Shown: one piece after another, positions 34,757 through 42,711 of the stretch | Layout: every line of letters begins with the position of its first letter | Numbering within the stretch: the stretch's first letter is position 1 | Made by a program: the position numbers and the translations under genes | DNA from: Consotaella salsifontis | GTDB lineage: Bacteria > Pseudomonadota > Alphaproteobacteria > Rhizobiales > Rhizobiaceae | Direction: 5' to 3' | DNA length: 64,000 bases | Assembly: GCF_900167365.1 (NCBI RefSeq) | Contig: NZ_FUXL01000004.1 | Span: forward strand, 124,001 to 188,000 | Notes under the pieces: model-generated | Databases searched by the model: none | Told to the model about the DNA's origin: nothing | Seen by the model: the letters and a program-made list of their open reading frames with translations, nothing else

Positions 34757-34950
34757 AGGCGAGACAGCCGCCGCCGGCGAAGGTGCCCCTTCGTCATCCT
34801 CGCCCCTTCTTCGTCATCCTCGGCCCCAGGCCGAGGATCCACCCCAAGCCGCGTCAACCGCCAATCCACCGAACGAACTGCCGTTCCCCGTCGCGGCATG
34901 GATCCCCGCGCTCCGCGCGAGGATGACGCAGCGGAGGCGAAAAGCGCGGC
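34721..34950 (+). repeat. 230-bp tandem repeat, unit 1 (includes uvrB 3' end)
   Basis: Unit 1 starts inside the last codons of uvrB (CGCCGGCCGAAGAAGACGGG), includes the stop codon and continues through a palindromic element. Unit 2 follows immediately at an offset of 230 bases with only a few differences. The near identity points to a recent tandem duplication. It contains the palindromic element at 34812-34928. Confidence 0.95.
34812..34928. repeat. Palindromic interspersed element, copy 1
   Basis: The ends are an 11-bp perfect inverted repeat, CGTCATCCTCG (34812-34822) and CGAGGATGACG (34918-34928), with an inner hairpin CCTCGGCC/GGCCGAGG and facing GGATCC-containing arms. Such elements starting with CGTCATCCTCGG are common dispersed repeats in rhizobial genomes. 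No protein is encoded. An extra half arm lies at 34792-34802. Confidence 0.85.
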
Positions 34951-35170
34951 CGCCGGCCGAAGAAGACGGGACGACCGGGAAGGTAGAGGCGAGACAGCCG
35001 CCGCCGGCGAAGGTGCCCCTTCGTCATCCTCGCCCCTTCTTCGTCATCCTCGGCCCCAGGCCGAGGATCCATCCCAAGCCGCGTCAACCGCCAATCCACC
35101 GAACGAACTGCCGCTCCCCCGTCGCGGCATGGATCCCCGCGCTCCGCGCGAGGATGACGCAGTGGAGGCG
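34951..35170 (+). repeat. 230-bp tandem repeat, unit 2
   Basis: This is the second, slightly shorter unit, about 98 % identical to unit 1 by eye, with one inserted C near 35120 and substitutions near 35072 and 35114. The copied uvrB tail is out of any gene here. Unit 2 stops where the GIY-YIG leader begins. Confidence 0.95.
35042..35159. repeat. Palindromic interspersed element, copy 2
   Basis: Same element as at 34812, carried by tandem unit 2, with ends CGTCATCCTCG (35042) and CGAGGATGACG (35149-35159). It lies 48 bases upstream of the GIY-YIG start codon. Confidence 0.85.
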
Positions 35171-35207
35171 CTTGACTCCAGAACGGCCGCCGCCTCAGCT
35201 TTGAGAC

Positions 35208-35495
35208 ATGGGCGGACACGTCTACATCATGGCCAGCCAGAAGAACGGTACACTCTACATCGGCGTGACGTCGGACCTCTCCCGGCGCGTCCACGAGCAC
35301 AAGACCGAAGCGCTCAACGGATTTTCCAGTCGCTACGGCTGCAAGCGCCTCGTCTGGTACGAGGAGCACGCCGACATCCGGGACGCCATCGCTCGCGAGA
35401 AGGCCTTGAAGAAGTGGACGCGAGCCAGGAAGATCGCCCTCATCGAGGCGCTCAATCCCGACTGGCAGGAGCTCTATCGCGGAATGGGATGGTAG
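35208..35495 (+). CDS. GIY-YIG nuclease superfamily protein (UPF0213-like)
   Basis: The 95-residue protein is a single-domain GIY-YIG nuclease of the UPF0213 type: HVYIMASQKNGTLYIGVTSD carries the two sheet motifs (VYI and YIG), SRRVHEHK carries the catalytic Arg, and KRLVWYEEHADIRDAIAREKALKKW follows. The catalytic Glu is not assigned by eye. Such free-standing domains have no settled role. It lies between two copies of a palindromic repeat, in the same orientation as uvrB. ATG at 35208; no strong ribosome site. Confidence 0.9.
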   Translation: MGGHVYIMASQKNGTLYIGVTSDLSRRVHEHKTEALNGFSSRYGCKRLVWYEEHADIRDAIAREKALKKWTRARKIALIEALNPDWQELYRGMGW

Positions 35496-35538
35496 TCGCG
35501 CCTACGCCACTTCGACTCCGTCCCCCTGGCTTCTCCTA

Positions 35539-35574
35539 TCCGTCACCTTCGGCCGTTCCGTCACCTTCGGCCGT
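35539..35574 (+). repeat. Two tandem 18-bp repeats
   Basis: TCCGTCACCTTCGGCCGT occurs twice in direct succession (35539-35556 and 35557-35574), just past the GIY-YIG gene. Confidence 0.9.
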
Positions 35575-35601
35575 GACCTTCGCATGATCCCACCCCTCCT
35601 C

Positions 35602-35719
35602 CGTCATCCTCGGCCGCAGGCCGGGGATCCATGCCAAGTCACGTCAACCGCCAATCCGTGACCGGACTGCCATTCCCCCCGTCGCGGCATGGATCCCCGC
35701 GCTCCGCGCGAGGATGACG
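35602..35719. repeat. Palindromic interspersed element, copy 3
   Basis: A third, more diverged copy with ends CGTCATCCTCG and CGAGGATGACG. Its right flank (CAGCGGAGGCGAAAAGCGCG and on through the CGCCGGCCGAAGA stretch) is the same as the flank of copy 1, showing that it came from the same uvrB-tail-containing unit. It is in the same orientation as copies 1 and 2. Confidence 0.85.
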
Positions 35720-35873
35720 CAGCGGAGGCGAAAAGCGCGGCCGCCGGCCGAAGAGCGCGGCACGGCCGGGGCGGTTTCAGCGATAGCGGGATATATCGAT
35801 GATCCTGGCGCTTCTGCCATTGGCGCGCCATGGCAGAAGCCTGTTGCATCGGCGTTCAGCCGCAGTCGCCCGA

Positions 35874-36698
35874 TCAAGCGGCCATCTCGGTTTGGCCGGC
35901 GCTGAGTTTTTCCCACAGCGCGCCGATCGTCGCGCGGTCGTAGTTGAGGCCGAAATCCTCGACGATGAGCCGCTCCAGGGCGCCGGGCGAGGTGATCGTC
36001 CAGCTTCTTGCGCCGGTTCGCGTCACTTCCCTGGCCTCGCGGTTCATGAGGGTGAGCTGGGCCTCCGGCCCCGCGCGGCTGATCATGAGGTTCCTGGAGA
36101 ACGGCGCCCCGGCCGACCACCGCGTGCAGAGATAGTTGGCGCTGTCGATGTCGACGGCGGTGAAAGGGCTCTCGTCGAAGCTGTAGAGCGACAGCCAGCT
36201 TTCCCCGTCGCGCCGTTCCAGCACCGTTTCGCCGTTCTGGCCGTCCCGGCCGAACCGGAAGGTCGTGCCCGCCACGCTCTGGTGCGGCCCGACGACGAGT
36301 TCGAGCGGGCCGAACGCGCCAGGGCCGCCGAAGCCGACATCGGCCAGCCACTCACGGCCGTTCACGGTGACGATCCAGGCGAGATGAGCGCGGATGCCGC
36401 CGACCGGAGCACCCATGCGCACCCGAGCAAGAATCGGCCGCGCCGCGAATCCCACGGCGCCAAGAGCGCGGCCAAACAAGCCGTTTAGCTCGAAGCAATA
36501 GCCGCCGCACCGCTGCGCGACGAGCTTCGACCAGACGGCGTCGGGCGCAAGGTCCGGCACGCCGCCGAGAAAGGGCTCGACGTCCTCGAAGGGAATCGCG
36601 GCCATCTGCGCCCGCTGGAGCGTTTCCAGCCCGTCGAAGGTCGGAAGGCACATCGTGAGGCCGATCCGGGCAAAATAGGTCTGCAGGTCGAAAGTCAT
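35874..36698 (-). CDS. nat: Arylamine N-acetyltransferase
   Basis: The 274-residue enzyme transfers acetyl from acetyl-CoA to arylamines and hydrazines. The papain-like triad is visible: C68 in RCGGYCFELN, H105 in GIRAHLAWIV and D120 in EWLADVGFGGP. The PFEDVEPF segment and the overall length match the family. It is leftward with yceI just upstream on the same strand. No signal peptide, so it is cytoplasmic. It lies beside a repeat element at its 3' side. Confidence 0.93.
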   Translation of the reverse strand: MTFDLQTYFARIGLTMCLPTFDGLETLQRAQMAAIPFEDVEPFLGGVPDLAPDAVWSKLVAQRCGGYCFELNGLFGRALGAVGFAARPILARVRMGAPVGGIRAHLAWIVTVNGREWLADVGFGGPGAFGPLELVVGPHQSVAGTTFRFGRDGQNGETVLERRDGESWLSLYSFDESPFTAVDIDSANYLCTRWSAGAPFSRNLMISRAGPEAQLTLMNREAREVTRTGARSWTITSPGALERLIVEDFGLNYDRATIGALWEKLSAGQTEMAA

Positions 36699-36752
36699 GA
36701 TTGTCGTTCCGTTGGAAGAGGTGAAAGGCTGGCTTTCGGCGCGGCGGCCGGC

Positions 36753-37390
36753 TCAGGACTTCGGCGGCATGAACTCTGTCTCGATGACGAGCTCCACCTC
36801 GTCGCTCAGCGCCGGCGCCGCGAAGGTCAGGCCCCAGTCGGAGCGCTTCACGACACCTGTGGCGGAGAAGCCGAGCTTGGCCACCTTCTCCATCGGGTGC
36901 TCGGCCATCGAGCCGTTGTAGCGGACGTGAGGGTCATCGGGTGGGTCTCGCCGCGAAAGGTCAGATCGCCCTTGACGAGCCCGACGTCGTTGCCGGTCTG
37001 CTCGATCGACCGCGAGACGAAGGTGATCGGCTTGCCGGCCAGAAAGTCTGCCTCCGTCCCGATCTTCTTGTCGAAATCCTCGACGTCAGGGAACGGGAAC
37101 TCTTTCTTCACGGAAGCCGGGTCGATCGCGACTGTCAGCTTCGACTGTGTCGGCTGCTGCTGGTTCCAGTCGAGTTCGGCCGAGATGCCGGTCAGCCGCG
37201 CGGTGTAGTGCGAGAGGCCGAAATGGCTGATCCGCCAGATGAGGCTGGTGTGCGCCGGGTCGGCGACATAATGCCCCGAGGGCGCGGGCTTGGACTCGGC
37301 TTCGGCCTGAGGCGTTCCCGGAATGATGACAAGTGCGGTGGCAAGAAGGAGGGCCAGGGGCCCGATGCTTGCCGAAGGATGGAATTTCAT
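36753..37390 (-). pseudogene. YceI family periplasmic protein, frameshifted
   Basis: The N-terminal 150 residues are normal: signal peptide (GPLALLLATALVIIPG...QAEA), then SGHYVADPAHTSLIWRISHFGLSHYTARL, DWNQQQPTQSKLTVAIDP and the strand TFRGETHPMTL. After MTL the frame changes: on the minus strand the next bases read as DVRYNGSMAEHPMEKVA, SDWGLTFAAPALSDEVEL and EFMPPKS-stop (36753) only if one base is restored near 36929 (GCGGACGT-GAGG; GCGGACGTCGAGG expected). The unrestored frame stops at 36848 with a nonsense tail. Start ATG 37390, after GGGAG. YceI proteins are lipocalin-like isoprenoid binders. Pseudogene or sequencing error. Confidence 0.85.
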
Positions 37391-37559
37391 CGTCGCAACT
37401 CCCAGTCTGCGGGTGCGCCACCGCACGCTTTCGGTGGCATCGCGGAAGTTCCTACAAAGGAAGAGGACGTTGCGCTTCCTAATTGCCTCCTAAAAGGGCG
37501 AGACGCCTTCTTAAAATTCGCCTAAGCTTGGTTTCTTCTGCTCCCGACGAGCGTTCTTC

Positions 37560-38045
37560 TTGGATGGGAAAGTGGTGTTCATCCATCCCGATCTTGCCGA
37601 GTTCATCGCCAGTCCCGTGATGATCGTGATCGGGACGCGCGACCGGGCGAACCGGCCAGATATCGGCCGGGGCATCGGCGCATGGACGACGGCCGATGCC
37701 ACGGGCCTGCAAATCATCGTCTCGGCCTGGCAATATGGCGGCACCATCGACAATCTGCGGAGCAATGGAGCCGCCGCCCTCACATTCGTCCGACCGTCCG
37801 ACTACGTCTGTTACCAGATCAAGGGCAGAGCGAGCATCGGCGAGATCGGGCCGGCGGGGCTCGCCCTTTCCGCGCGCTACATTGCCGCCATGAGCGAGGC
37901 CCTGGCCCGGCTCGGGGTCGCGCCCGAAATGTCTGGCGTTTGGCTGGCGAGCCGCGAGCCGACCCTGTTTCAGGTGACGCCCGAGGCGGTTTTTCTGCAG
38001 ACGCCGGGCCCCGGCGCCGGCACCGCGCTGGCAGGCTCGCCATGA
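37560..38045 (+). CDS. Pyridoxamine 5'-phosphate oxidase-like FMN-binding protein
   Basis: The about 161-residue protein has a PNPOx-like split-barrel pattern: EFIASPVMIVIGTRDRANRPDIGRG, then VSAWQYGGTIDNLRSNGAAALTFVRP and SDYVCYQIKGRASIGEIG. The TTG at 37560 or GTG at 37572/37575 are possible starts; none has a strong ribosome site. Its stop overlaps the ATG of the next gene (ATGA at 38042-38045), so the two are coupled. A flavin or heme-linked role is inferred from the fold; the substrate is unknown. Confidence 0.75.
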   Translation: MDGKVVFIHPDLAEFIASPVMIVIGTRDRANRPDIGRGIGAWTTADATGLQIIVSAWQYGGTIDNLRSNGAAALTFVRPSDYVCYQIKGRASIGEIGPAGLALSARYIAAMSEALARLGVAPEMSGVWLASREPTLFQVTPEAVFLQTPGPGAGTALAGSP

Positions 38046-39370
38046 CTCCCAATCTCGCCGATCTCGCCGGCTGTTTCGAGGGCGTCATTCCGTCCATCGT
38101 GGCGACCGTTTCTGCGGACGGCACGCCCAACATCTCCTACCTTTCCCACGTGGTGATGGTGGACGAGGAGCACATCGCGCTTTCGAACCAGTTCTTCACG
38201 AAGACGGCGTCGAACCTGCGCGCCAATCCCCTGGCCACGCTCCTTCTGGTCGATGGACGCGATGGCGCGCAGTTCCGCGTCGGGGTCCGCTTCGTCGGCG
38301 CGTCCGAGGATGGGCCGCTGTTCGAGCGCGTGGCGGCACAACTGGCCGCGAGCAGCGCGCAAGTCGGGATGGCCGGCGTGATGCGGCTACGCAGCGTCGA
38401 CCTGTTTCGTGTCGAGGATATCGTCGCCTATCCGTCGCCATCGCGCAGTGCTTCGAGTTCGAGCGCCTATGAGCCGGACCTTGAGAGGGTTGCGGCGGTG
38501 GTCGACGCAATTTCCGGGCAGAGCGAGCTGACGGCGGTGGTCGATGCCACGCTCACCGCTATCGAGACCCACTTCCGCATCCACAGCGCCATGATTCTGC
38601 TCGGCCCGATCGGCGGCGTTCTCACCACTGTCGGCAGCCTCGGCTACGAGCGTTCAGGGATCGGCTCCGAGGTGACCCTCGGCGACGGCGTCATCGGCAT
38701 GGCCGCCGCTCGATGCCAGACGGTCAAGGTCAGCGACATGAGTCGCGTCCGCCGCTACGGCGCCGCCGTGCGTGCCTTGAGCACGGATGAGGACCGTTCG
38801 CGAAGCATCGCCGTGCCGAGCCTGCCCGATGCGATGAGCCAGATCGCGGTTCCGATGCTGGTCCAGGGCGGAGTCCAAGGCGTGCTCTTCGCCGAAAGCC
38901 GCGAGCGAATGGCCTTCGGAGCCAGGGCCGAAACCGGCCTTTCGATCGTCGCACGGCAGGCGGCGCTTGCGGTGACGCTCGCCGAAGCGCTGTCGCGCGA
39001 GGCTGCTCCGGCGGGGCAAGCCACAGTCGTCGCGGCGCCGGCCGCCACCGCTTTTCGCGTGGACCATCATGCCTTCGACGACAGCGTCTTCATCGACGGC
39101 AGCTATGTCATCAAGGGCGTCGCTGGACGGCTGCTCGTCCACATGCTCGACGCCTATGTGAGCGACGGGCGGACGGACTTCACCAACCGTGAGATCCGCC
39201 TGTCGAGAGACCTGAAGCTGCCGGAGTTCAAGGACAATCTGGAAACGCGCCTGCTGCTGCTGCAGCGCCGGCTCGATGAACGCTCGCTGCCGGTCCGTCT
39301 GCTGCGCCAGGGCCGAGGCCAGATCAGGCTCGTGCTCGATGGGGCGCCCGTTCTGAGAAAACTGACATAA
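38042..39370 (+). CDS. PNPOx-like plus GAF plus C-terminal DNA-binding-like fusion
   Basis: The 442-residue protein has three parts. Residues about 1-135 form a second split-barrel (SIVATVSADGTPNISYLSHV, ALSNQFFTKTASNLRANP). Residues about 150-310 form a GAF sensor (VVDATLTAIETHFRIHSAMI, LGDGVIGMAAARCQTVKVSD, AVPMLVQGGVQGVLFAES). Residues about 335-442 (SVFIDGSYVIKGVAGRLLVHML, FTNREIRLSRDLKLPEFKDN) resemble a winged-helix output domain. A sensory regulator that binds a flavin or pyridoxal-type ligand is inferred. It is translationally coupled to the preceding single-barrel gene. Confidence 0.78.
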   Translation: MTPNLADLAGCFEGVIPSIVATVSADGTPNISYLSHVVMVDEEHIALSNQFFTKTASNLRANPLATLLLVDGRDGAQFRVGVRFVGASEDGPLFERVAAQLAASSAQVGMAGVMRLRSVDLFRVEDIVAYPSPSRSASSSSAYEPDLERVAAVVDAISGQSELTAVVDATLTAIETHFRIHSAMILLGPIGGVLTTVGSLGYERSGIGSEVTLGDGVIGMAAARCQTVKVSDMSRVRRYGAAVRALSTDEDRSRSIAVPSLPDAMSQIAVPMLVQGGVQGVLFAESRERMAFGARAETGLSIVARQAALAVTLAEALSREAAPAGQATVVAAPAATAFRVDHHAFDDSVFIDGSYVIKGVAGRLLVHMLDAYVSDGRTDFTNREIRLSRDLKLPEFKDNLETRLLLLQRRLDERSLPVRLLRQGRGQIRLVLDGAPVLRKLT

Positions 39371-39545
39371 CCCTCCTTTCTCGAGGACTGCTACGGAGCT
39401 GCCGCGTCCTATATCGCCGGCGTTCCGTCCTCCCGTCCGACGGCACCATAATGAGCCCGTCCCGTCCGATTTTCGGCGGGCGCGTGGACGTGCGCCGTCA
39501 TCGTCCCACTTGAGGACCGGCAAGCAACGCGAAAGGCCCTGCCAT

Positions 39546-39917
39546 ATGTCATATGCCCGCGCTCTCGTCCTCGCCGCAACCTTTCTCACGGCGCCGGCTG
39601 TCGCCGAGGAGGCTGCCGATACCGACCCCGCCTGCGAACAGGCGACGACGCAAGGGATCGTCGAGTGCCTGAGCGACCAGGCCGAACGGTGGGATACGAG
39701 GCTGAACGCCGCCTACAAGACAGCGATGGATGGAATGAGCGAGGAGCGCCGGAAGGGCCTGCGCGACGTTCAGCGCCAGTGGATCGCCTGGCGCGACGCC
39801 AATTGTGGCTGGTACGCCGAGGGCGAAGGCACGATCAGCCGAATCGAGGCCGCCGAGTGCGACCGCTCGCTCACGAGGGCGCGCGCGCTGGAACTGGAAG
39901 AGCTCGGGTCGAAATAG
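39546..39917 (+). CDS. LprI/DUF1311 family periplasmic protein
   Basis: The 123-residue product has a signal peptide (ALVLAATFLTAPAVAEE) and the DUF1311 pattern: CEQATTQGIVECLSDQAERWDTRLNAAYKTAM, then LRDVQRQWIAWRDANCGWYA. Four cysteines would form disulfides. DUF1311 includes LprI, a lysozyme inhibitor of mycobacteria; an inhibitor role here is inferred only. ATG at 39546 is used; the frame extends to 39510. Confidence 0.85.
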   Translation: MSYARALVLAATFLTAPAVAEEAADTDPACEQATTQGIVECLSDQAERWDTRLNAAYKTAMDGMSEERRKGLRDVQRQWIAWRDANCGWYAEGEGTISRIEAAECDRSLTRARALELEELGSK

Positions 39918-39938
39918 CCGGCGCTCGGCGGCGGCGGT

Positions 39939-40046
39939 TTTTGCCCCGCCCCTTAAGCTTCGCGCTTACGCGCTCGCTGGCAGGGGCGAGTTTTCTTCCC
40001 CGCCTCTTAAGCTTCGCGCTTACGCGCTCGCTGGCGGGGGCCCTAG
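39939..40046. repeat. 54-bp tandem duplication
   Basis: Two 54-bp units (39939-39992 and 39993-40046) share TTAAGCTTCGCGCTTACGCG and CTCGCTGGC with few differences. They lie between the LprI-like gene and the 3' end of the Asp/Arg-rich gene, overlapping its stop by 4 bases. Confidence 0.9.
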
Positions 40047-40585
40047 CGCATCGGCCGGCCGTCGCGGCGGAAGTCGTAGCCGGGGGCGAAGCCGCCGGGC
40101 GGTTCGATCGGTTGCGCGCCCCAGGGGCCATAGACGTACGGCCCATAGTGGCGGCGGTCTTCGCGCCAGTCGCCAGTAAGGTCCGACGGGCGGGGCAGCT
40201 GGCGCATCCGCCGCTGCCACTCCTCCCGGTCATGGTCGTGTCTGCGATCCCAGCGATCTCTGTGGTCGCCCCACCGGTCATGACGATCGCCGCGCCGGTC
40301 ATGGCGATCGTCGCGCCAGTCCGGCCGGTCATCGTCCCACGGCCCCCGCCCGTCCCAGTCAGAGCCACGATCGCGTTCGTCGCCGCGCCAGCTCCAGTCA
40401 TCGCTACGGCGATCGCGACGGTCGCGCGGGCGTTCATGGTCGCTGGTCGCTGCGGGCGCACGGCGCGGCAGGATCTCTTCGGCGGGGCGATCAGGCACGT
40501 CGAGGGGACCGCGCGCATCCCTCGCCCATGCCGGAGCCGCCAACAGAACGAGCGCCAGGGCGGCCGCCATCCTTTTCATCGTCAT
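40043..40585 (-). CDS. Asp/Arg/His-rich secreted protein
   Basis: The 180-residue product has a signal peptide (RMAAALALVLLAAPAWA-RD). The mature part, residues about 45-125, is very low complexity, made of Asp, Arg, His and Trp (RRSDDWSWRGDERDRGSDW, DRHDRWGDHRDRWDRRHDHD). The C-terminus is GYDFRRDGRPMR, preceded by PYVYGPWGAQPIEPPGG. Such DR/RH-rich periplasmic proteins are common in rhizobia, often ending with this type of tail. ATG at 40585 follows GAGGGAGCA. The nearest upstream frame to 40873 is not coding. No function is assigned. Confidence 0.75.
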   Translation of the reverse strand: MTMKRMAAALALVLLAAPAWARDARGPLDVPDRPAEEILPRRAPAATSDHERPRDRRDRRSDDWSWRGDERDRGSDWDGRGPWDDDRPDWRDDRHDRRGDRHDRWGDHRDRWDRRHDHDREEWQRRMRQLPRPSDLTGDWREDRRHYGPYVYGPWGAQPIEPPGGFAPGYDFRRDGRPMR

Positions 40586-40888
40586 TGCTCCCTCGTTCGC
40601 GCTTTTCCGCCAAGTGTCTGCGCAACACCCTGACGTTGTAGGGCCGCCGGCGCCAACCAGCCAATGGATTTCCGATTCATCGTTAGCGTAGAGGACATTG
40701 CTCCAGCCTTGCACCGCGCCGAGTCCTTGATCCTCGGTGTCCAGGCCCGTGTGCCCCGTCGTCCGGCTTGCCATGGGCGGCGGCTTGCCGCATTCGCGCG
40801 GGCATCGCTTGCGCCGCGATAAACGCCTGCCTAAACATCCCTTCCGGGTGGGGGGCCAGACACTCGAACGCATAGGCAGGGCAAGACC

Positions 40889-42406
40889 ATGATATCAAAG
40901 ACGGCAGGGGGTGCCGAGCGAGCGTCCCCGATGGAATGGATGTGCGGAAAAGCGAGCCGCGCCGCCGGGCTCCTTTCCCTGGCCTTGTCGCTTATCCTCG
41001 TCTTCGCCGCGCCGTCCCTCGCCCAGGAGGTTCAGGAAGCAGCTCATGAGGCAGCAGGGCTGAACGGCGCCGAGCTCGGCGTCGTGTGGGCTATCCCCTT
41101 CGTTGGCATCCTTCTGTCGATCGCGCTGTTTCCGCTGCTGGCGCCGCATTTCTGGCACCACCATTTCGGCAAGGTGGCGCTGTTCTGGGCGCTCGCCTTC
41201 ATCATTCCCTTCGCCATGGGCCATGACGGGACCCTGGTGGTGCACGAGCTCGCCCATATGGGCCTGCTCGACTACGTGCCCTTCCTGATCCTGCTCGGCG
41301 CGCTGTTCACCATCGCTGGCGGCATCTTCATCACCGGCAACCTGCATGGCCGGCCGCGCTTCAACGTGAGCTTCCTGGCCGTTGGCGCCGCGCTCGCCTC
41401 AATCGTCGGCACCACGGGCGCCTCGATGGTGCTGATCCGGCCGGTGCTGCGCGCCAATGACGGGCGCCGGCACAACGTGCACGTCGTCGTCTTTTTCATC
41501 TTCCTTGTGTCGAACATCGGCGGTTCGCTGACGCCGCTTGGCGATCCGCCGCTCTTCCTCGGCTATCTGCGCGGTGTCGACTTCTTCTGGACGACGGCCC
41601 ACATGTTCGCCGAGACGGCGCTGTGCGTCTTCCTGCTGCTCGGCCTCTTCTGGCTGATCGACCGGCGCCTCTACAATCACGACGAGGACTTCCGCAATAC
41701 GTTCGATCCGACGCCCGACACCGGCAAGATCGGCATCCGCGGCAAGGTCAACATCCTTCTGCTGCTGGTCGTCGTCGGCGGCGTCCTTCTCTCCGGCTCC
41801 TGGCGCCCCGGTATCAGCTATGACGTGCTCGGCATCGAGCTTGGGCTTCAGGACATCGCACGCGACGTGATCCTGGTGCTGGCGGCGCTGACCTCGCTGG
41901 CGGTGACGCCGAAGGGGGTGCGCGAGAGCAACGGCTTCAACTGGGAGCCGATCCTCGAGGTCGCCAAGCTCTTCGCCGCCATCTTCGTCACCATCATTCC
42001 GGTGATCGCCATGCTGCGGGCAGCGCACGAAGGCGCCTTCGCGCCGCTGGTCGAGATGGTGAGCCGACCGGACGGCAGCCCGATCAACGCCATGTACTTC
42101 TGGATGACGGGTCTGCTGTCCTCGTTCCTCGACAACGCGCCGACCTATCTCGTCTTCTTCAACCTCGCCGGCGGCGACGCCCAGCACCTGATGGGGCCGC
42201 TCGCGCGGACGCTGGCCGCGATCTCCTGCGGCGCGGTGTTCATGGGTGCGAACTCCTATATCGGCAACGCCCCGAACTTCATGGTGAAGTCCATCGCCGA
42301 GAGCTCCGGCATCAAGATGCCGAGTTTCTTCGGCTACATGATGTGGTCGATGGGCATCCTCGTGCCGCTCTTCGCCATCGTCACCGTGGTGTTCTTCCTC
42401 TTCTGA
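40889..42406 (+). CDS. NhaD-type sodium:proton antiporter
   Basis: The 505-residue inner-membrane protein has a signal-anchor and about 12-14 helices, with the NhaD/CitM transporter patterns: FALFPLLAPHFWHHHFG, VGTTGASMVLIRPVL, FLVSNIGGSLTPLGDPPLFLGY, and LLSSFLDNAPTYLVFFN near the C-terminus, then SCGAVFMGANSYIGNAPNFMV. It is expected to exchange cytoplasmic sodium for protons. ATG at 40889 is preferred; ATG at 40931 or 40940 would also keep the membrane part. A strong bidirectional terminator follows. It is monocistronic. Confidence 0.88.
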   Translation: MISKTAGGAERASPMEWMCGKASRAAGLLSLALSLILVFAAPSLAQEVQEAAHEAAGLNGAELGVVWAIPFVGILLSIALFPLLAPHFWHHHFGKVALFWALAFIIPFAMGHDGTLVVHELAHMGLLDYVPFLILLGALFTIAGGIFITGNLHGRPRFNVSFLAVGAALASIVGTTGASMVLIRPVLRANDGRRHNVHVVVFFIFLVSNIGGSLTPLGDPPLFLGYLRGVDFFWTTAHMFAETALCVFLLLGLFWLIDRRLYNHDEDFRNTFDPTPDTGKIGIRGKVNILLLLVVVGGVLLSGSWRPGISYDVLGIELGLQDIARDVILVLAALTSLAVTPKGVRESNGFNWEPILEVAKLFAAIFVTIIPVIAMLRAAHEGAFAPLVEMVSRPDGSPINAMYFWMTGLLSSFLDNAPTYLVFFNLAGGDAQHLMGPLARTLAAISCGAVFMGANSYIGNAPNFMVKSIAESSGIKMPSFFGYMMWSMGILVPLFAIVTVVFFLF

Positions 42407-42430
42407 CGCGCTTGCCGCGCAATGCAAAAA

Positions 42431-42469
42431 AAGGGGTGCGGTCCTGCCGGTCCGCACCCCTTCCTTTTT
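42431..42469. terminator. Bidirectional intrinsic terminator
   Basis: AAGGGGTGCGG (42431-42441) and CCGCACCCCTT (42452-42462) form an 11-bp stem with a 10-nt loop, followed by CCTTTTT on the plus strand and preceded by A7 (T7 on the minus strand). It ends the antiporter gene and the small lipoprotein gene from opposite sides. Confidence 0.9.
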
Positions 42470-42490
42470 GCGTCCGTCGGATGGGTCGCC

Positions 42491-42637
42491 TCAGTCCCTC
42501 GGCACTGCCTGATCCAGGGTCTCGGCCTTGGCGCCCCAGCGATCCCCGGGGCGAATCGGCTTGTTGATCTGAGAGAGGCAGCCGGATAGCGCCAAAGACA
42601 AGGCGAGCACGGCAAGAACGGCAGAGGAACGCGACAT
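42491..42637 (-). CDS. 48-residue lipoprotein
   Basis: A very short gene: MSRSSAVLAVLALSLALSGC carries a signal and the lipobox cysteine at residue 20, then LSQINKPIRPGDRWGAKAE and ends DQAVPRD. The ribosome site AAGGAAA lies 4-5 bases before ATG at 42637. It is framed by the bidirectional terminator downstream. The mature peptide has 29 residues; the family is unknown but small entericidin-like lipoproteins are common in this group. Confidence 0.75.
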   Translation of the reverse strand: MSRSSAVLAVLALSLALSGCLSQINKPIRPGDRWGAKAETLDQAVPRD

Positions 42638-42711
42638 GGAGTTTCCTTTCGATCGGATCCCTCTTCCTGGGACCGAGAGCAGGCGGTTACAAGAGGCGGC
42701 TTGATGCTCGC

